Positions 41,722 through 44,179 of a DNA stretch of 44,179 nucleotides are shown here, piece by piece. Under the pieces are notes generated by a model, which was given only the letters and a program-made list of their open reading frames with translations, searched no databases and was not told the origin of the DNA. Position numbers and translations under genes: made by a program. The stretch is from Prevotella sp. (GTDB taxonomy: Bacteria > Bacteroidota > Bacteroidia > Bacteroidales > Bacteroidaceae): positions 1-44,179 of the forward strand of contig JAFRMM010000050.1 in assembly GCA_017430675.1 (NCBI GenBank), given 5' to 3'. Each line of letters opens with the position of its first letter. Position 1 is the first letter of the stretch.

Positions 41722-42888
41722 ATGAGTAAAGTCAACAAACTGGCCCTGGTTCCCGTGATGCTCTGCTTCTTCTGCATGGGCTTCGTGGATCTGGTGGGCA
41801 TTGCTTCCAACTACGTGAAGGAAGACCTCGCGCTGAACGACTCGACGGCCAACATCTTCCCCTCACTGGTGTTCTTCTGGTTCCTGATCTTCAGTGTGCC
41901 CACGGGGATGCTGATGAATAAGATCGGACGTAAGAAGACGGTATTGCTCTCACTCGGCGTGACCGTGCTGTCGCTGCTGATCCCTCTCTTTGGCAACAGT
42001 TTTGCCATCATGCTCGTCTCGTTCTCGCTGCTGGGTATCGGCAATGCCCTGATGCAGACCTCACTGAACCCGCTGGTATCGACGGTGATGGGCGGCGGTA
42101 ACCTCGCCTCGACACTGACTTTCGGACAGTTCATCAAGGCCATCGCCTCGTTCCTCGCTCCGTATCTCGCCATGTGGGGTGCCACGCAGGTGATCCCCTC
42201 GTTCGGCTACGACTGGCGCATCCTCTTCGCTATCTACCTCGTCGTGGGTATCCTGGCTACTGCATTGCTCGGTATGACACCTATCGATGAGCCCAAAATG
42301 GAGGGCAGGGCCTCCTCATTTGTAGAGTGCTTCAAACTGTTGGGTACGCCTATCGTACTGCTCTCGTTCTTAGGCATCATGTGCCATGTCGGTATCGATG
42401 TGGGCACGAACACCACGGCTCCGAAGATCCTGATGGAGCGACTGGGGATGACGCTCAACGATGCGGCCTTTGCCACCAGCCTCTACTTCATCTTCCGTAC
42501 CATCGGCTGTCTGACGGGCTCGTTCTTCCTGCGCGTGCTGCCTACGCGCACCTTCTTCATCATTAGCGTGGTGATGATGGCCCTCTCCATGTGCGGACTC
42601 TTCATCGGCACAGAGAAATGGATGCTCTACACGGCCATCGCCCTCGTAGGCTACGGCAACTCGAACATCTTCTCCATCTGCTTCGCCCAGGCACTGACAT
42701 CGATGCCCGAGAAACAGAACGAGGTCAGCGGACTGATGATCATGGGCCTCTTCGGCGGCACGATCTTCCCGCTGCTCATGGGCTTTATGAGCGACGCCAT
42801 GGGACAGGCTGGCGCCGTCATCGTGATGGCCCTCGGCGTTATCTATTTATTCACCTATATCAAACAACTTAAACAAGCAAAAGCATGA
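41722..42888 (+). CDS. MFS sugar permease (FucP-like), predicted fructose transporter
   Basis: A 388-residue inner-membrane protein with about twelve hydrophobic helices; start ATG at 41722 (MSKVNKLALVPVMLC), 27 bases after the GH32 stop. A TTG five codons upstream is less likely. Major-facilitator features: the cytoplasmic-loop motif MNKIGRKKTVLL between helices 2 and 3, an early GFVDLVGIASNYVKEDL segment and FGQFIKAIASFLAPYL typical of the FucP-like sugar:proton symporters of Bacteroidetes. An equivalent transporter sits between GH32 and fructokinase genes in known Bacteroides fructan loci, so fructose is the expected substrate. The stop overlaps the fructokinase start by four bases (ATGA). 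Confidence 0.9.
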   Translation: MSKVNKLALVPVMLCFFCMGFVDLVGIASNYVKEDLALNDSTANIFPSLVFFWFLIFSVPTGMLMNKIGRKKTVLLSLGVTVLSLLIPLFGNSFAIMLVSFSLLGIGNALMQTSLNPLVSTVMGGGNLASTLTFGQFIKAIASFLAPYLAMWGATQVIPSFGYDWRILFAIYLVVGILATALLGMTPIDEPKMEGRASSFVECFKLLGTPIVLLSFLGIMCHVGIDVGTNTTAPKILMERLGMTLNDAAFATSLYFIFRTIGCLTGSFFLRVLPTRTFFIISVVMMALSMCGLFIGTEKWMLYTAIALVGYGNSNIFSICFAQALTSMPEKQNEVSGLMIMGLFGGTIFPLLMGFMSDAMGQAGAVIVMALGVIYLFTYIKQLKQAKA

Positions 42889-43772
42889 AACGTTATATCA
42901 TAGGCCTCGGAGAGGCATTGTGGGACGTACTTCCCGAAGGAAAGAAACTGGGTGGCGCACCTGCCAACTTCGCTTATCACGCAGGCCAGTTCCTGGGCAG
43001 TGACAATACTATCGCCATTAGTGCCTTGGGCGAAGACGCGCTGGCTGATGAGACCATCGAGGCTCTGAAAGAACATAACCTGAACTACCTGATGCCACGG
43101 GTGCCCTACCCCACGGGAACGGTACAGGTGACACTGACGGGCGACGGCATCCCCACGTACGAGATTAAGGAAAATGTAGCGTGGGACAACATCCCCTTCA
43201 CCTCCGAGATGGAGGAGATTGCCAAGAATGCACGCGCCGTCTGCTTCGGTTCTCTGGCACAGCGCAACGTCGTGTCGCGTGAGAATATCCGTAAGTTCCT
43301 GGATGCAACGCCCAAGGACTGCCTGAGAATCTGCGACATCAACCTGCGCCAACAGTTCTATTCGAAGGAGATTCTCGAAGACTCGTTCTGCATCTGCAAT
43401 ATCCTGAAGATCAATGACGAGGAACTGGTGATCGTCAATCGTATGTTCGGCTACGAGGGATTGGACATGCGCCAGACCTGTGAGAAGATCGTACAGGACT
43501 ATCACCTGAAGATGCTCGTGCTGACCTGTGGTACCAATGGCTCATACGTGTTTACCGATGACGGTCTGACATCGTTCCAGGAGACACCGAAGGTAGAGGT
43601 GGCTGACACCGTGGGAGCCGGCGACTCATTCACAGGTTCCTTCTGTGCCTGCATCATCAATGGCAAGCCCGTACAGGAAGCCCATAAGACCGCCGTAGCC
43701 GTGAGTGCCTTCGTCTGCACCCAGAACGGAGCCATGCCGGTATTACCCAAAGAGATGACACAGGCATCATAG
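42885..43772 (+). CDS. PfkB-family fructokinase
   Basis: A 295-residue cytoplasmic sugar kinase of ordinary length. N-terminal GEALWDVLPEGKKLGGAPAN contains the sugar-binding region with the GGAPAN motif typical of fructokinases. The C-terminal DTVGAGDSFTGSF motif has the catalytic base Asp247 and the anion hole. It converts fructose released by GH32 to fructose-6-phosphate, or to the phosphate form its family uses, with ATP. It is translationally coupled to the permease by an ATGA overlap and is the last gene of the operon, followed by a strong terminator. Confidence 0.93.
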   Translation: MKRYIIGLGEALWDVLPEGKKLGGAPANFAYHAGQFLGSDNTIAISALGEDALADETIEALKEHNLNYLMPRVPYPTGTVQVTLTGDGIPTYEIKENVAWDNIPFTSEMEEIAKNARAVCFGSLAQRNVVSRENIRKFLDATPKDCLRICDINLRQQFYSKEILEDSFCICNILKINDEELVIVNRMFGYEGLDMRQTCEKIVQDYHLKMLVLTCGTNGSYVFTDDGLTSFQETPKVEVADTVGAGDSFTGSFCACIINGKPVQEAHKTAVAVSAFVCTQNGAMPVLPKEMTQAS

Positions 43773-43794
43773 CCGTTTTGAGCACCGATTATTT

Positions 43795-43837
43795 GATATG
43801 TCGGAGTGGCAAAAGTGCCGCTCCGACATATCTTTTT
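43795..43837 (+). terminator. Terminator of the GH32-permease-fructokinase operon
   Basis: GATATGTCGGAGTGGC (43795-43810) pairs with GCCGCTCCGACATATC (43817-43832), with one U-G pair and a 6-base loop. TTTTT follows directly. Confidence 0.92.
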
Positions 43838-43860
43838 AATTTCTTTAACCTAAAAAGGTT

Positions 43861-43872
43861 TGTGTGCGCGCA
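43861..43872. other. Short alternating purine-pyrimidine tract
   Basis: TGTGTGCGCGCA alternates perfectly over 12 bases, 42 bases upstream of the pckA -7 box. It is similar in character to the tracts at 7990-8021 and 38260-38271. The rest of this spacer holds an AATTGTC/GACAATT-type inverted repeat and the pckA promoter. Confidence 0.45.
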
Positions 43873-43891
43873 AAAAATTGCTAATTGTCAC

Positions 43892-43921
43892 TTGTCAATT
43901 CGCAATTATTTTGTACCTTTG
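43892..43921 (+). promoter_or_regulatory. Promoter of pckA
   Basis: TTG (43892-43894), a 19-base spacer and TACCTTTG (43914-43921). The ATG is at 43976, giving a leader of about 48 nt. Confidence 0.7.
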
Positions 43922-43975
43922 CAACCGATTTCGAATAACAAGGATAATATTCACAATTAAAACAAGATTAGTAAT

Positions 43976-44179
43976 ATGGCAAAGTTAGATTTAACGCAGT
44001 ATGGCATCACCGGTTCTACCGTGATTGCTCACAATCCGTCGTATGAGTACCTCTATGAAGAGGAGACAAAGGCAGGTCTTGAGGGTTTTGACAAGGGTGT
44101 CAACACCGAACTCAACGCTGTAAACGTAATGACTGGTATCTATACCGGCCGCTCACCTAAGGACAAGTACATCGTGAAG
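43976..44179 (+). CDS. pckA: Phosphoenolpyruvate carboxykinase (ATP), N-terminal part (partial)
   Basis: An open frame from the ATG at 43976 ([20 protein letters not shown]) runs off the window after 68 codons, so the gene is truncated only by the window edge. The N-terminus matches ATP-dependent PEP carboxykinase, including the conserved [19 protein letters not shown], the family's substrate-binding arginine region. The enzyme interconverts oxaloacetate + ATP with PEP + CO2 + ADP. In Bacteroidales it fixes CO2 on the way to succinate. A well-formed promoter precedes it, so it is independent of the fructokinase operon. Confidence 0.92.
   Translation, partial: MAKLDLTQYGITGSTVIAHNPSYEYLYEEETKAGLEGFDKGVNTELNAVNVMTGIYTGRSPKDKYIVK

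Noticed and set aside
1..44179. tRNA or rRNA genes
   Set aside because: No cloverleaf-like sequence with CCA-end context and no rRNA-like segment was recognised by eye; a dedicated covariance search was not possible.

Overview
The window looks like chromosomal DNA of a Prevotella-type member of the Bacteroidales. Genes are preceded by the Bacteroidetes -7 box TAnnTTTG (more than ten copies lie just upstream of starts), several with a TTTG or TTG about 19-20 nt further upstream. Shine-Dalgarno sequences are not obvious. The gene content also fits: SusC/SusD pair, DUF4960 surface protein, fused gamma-alpha 2-oxoacid:ferredoxin oxidoreductase, BspA-like giant protein, PnuT/TonB thiamine operon, type III glutamine synthetase and ATP-type PEP carboxykinase.

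Layout. 1-656: 3' end of a type III glutamine synthetase and its terminator. 655-4315 (minus): a thiamine uptake operon (TPP riboswitch, TonB-dependent receptor, PnuT permease, thiamine pyrophosphokinase). 4335-6065 (minus): a Na/Pi cotransporter-PhoU protein. 6185-7846: a TGS/uridine-kinase-like nucleoside kinase. 7847-8351: a gene-free spacer packed with inverted repeats and a 32-bp alternating purine-pyrimidine tract. 8352-15104: a 2250-residue secreted leucine-rich-repeat protein. 15269-18607: korA and korB, separated by a compact AT-rich cassette that holds a GxxExxY (PD-(D/E)XK-like) gene between 30-bp terminal inverted repeats. 18620-20527: a membrane SpoIIE-type phosphatase. 20528-26100 (minus): two tandem sensor kinases of the same design; the promoter-proximal one has lost its phospho-accepting histidine. 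26340-28554: a DASS/SLC13 carboxylate transporter and convergent uracil phosphoribosyltransferase.

28676-43772 is dominated by a fructan-type polysaccharide utilization locus. It contains a GH2 enzyme (association less certain), a DUF4960 surface glycan-binding lipoprotein, SusD, SusC, a membrane-spanning sugar-sensing AraC regulator with no kinase module, a GH32 fructanase, an MFS sugar permease and a PfkB fructokinase. SusCD and the DUF4960 protein would bind and import oligosaccharides, GH32 release fructose in the periplasm, the permease carry it inward and the kinase phosphorylate it. A shared ATCGTTCA motif appears as inverted pairs upstream of susC, between the regulator and GH32, and at the 3' edge of the locus; I propose it is the regulator's operator. 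The window ends in the start of pckA.

The observations most worth following up are the TIR-bounded GxxExxY cassette inside korAB, the kinase-less regulator with its candidate operators, the 114-bp duplication that gives two neighbouring lipoproteins the same leader, the H-to-Q kinase, and two spacer repeat elements with similar construction. All assignments come from reading the sequence; no database search was run.
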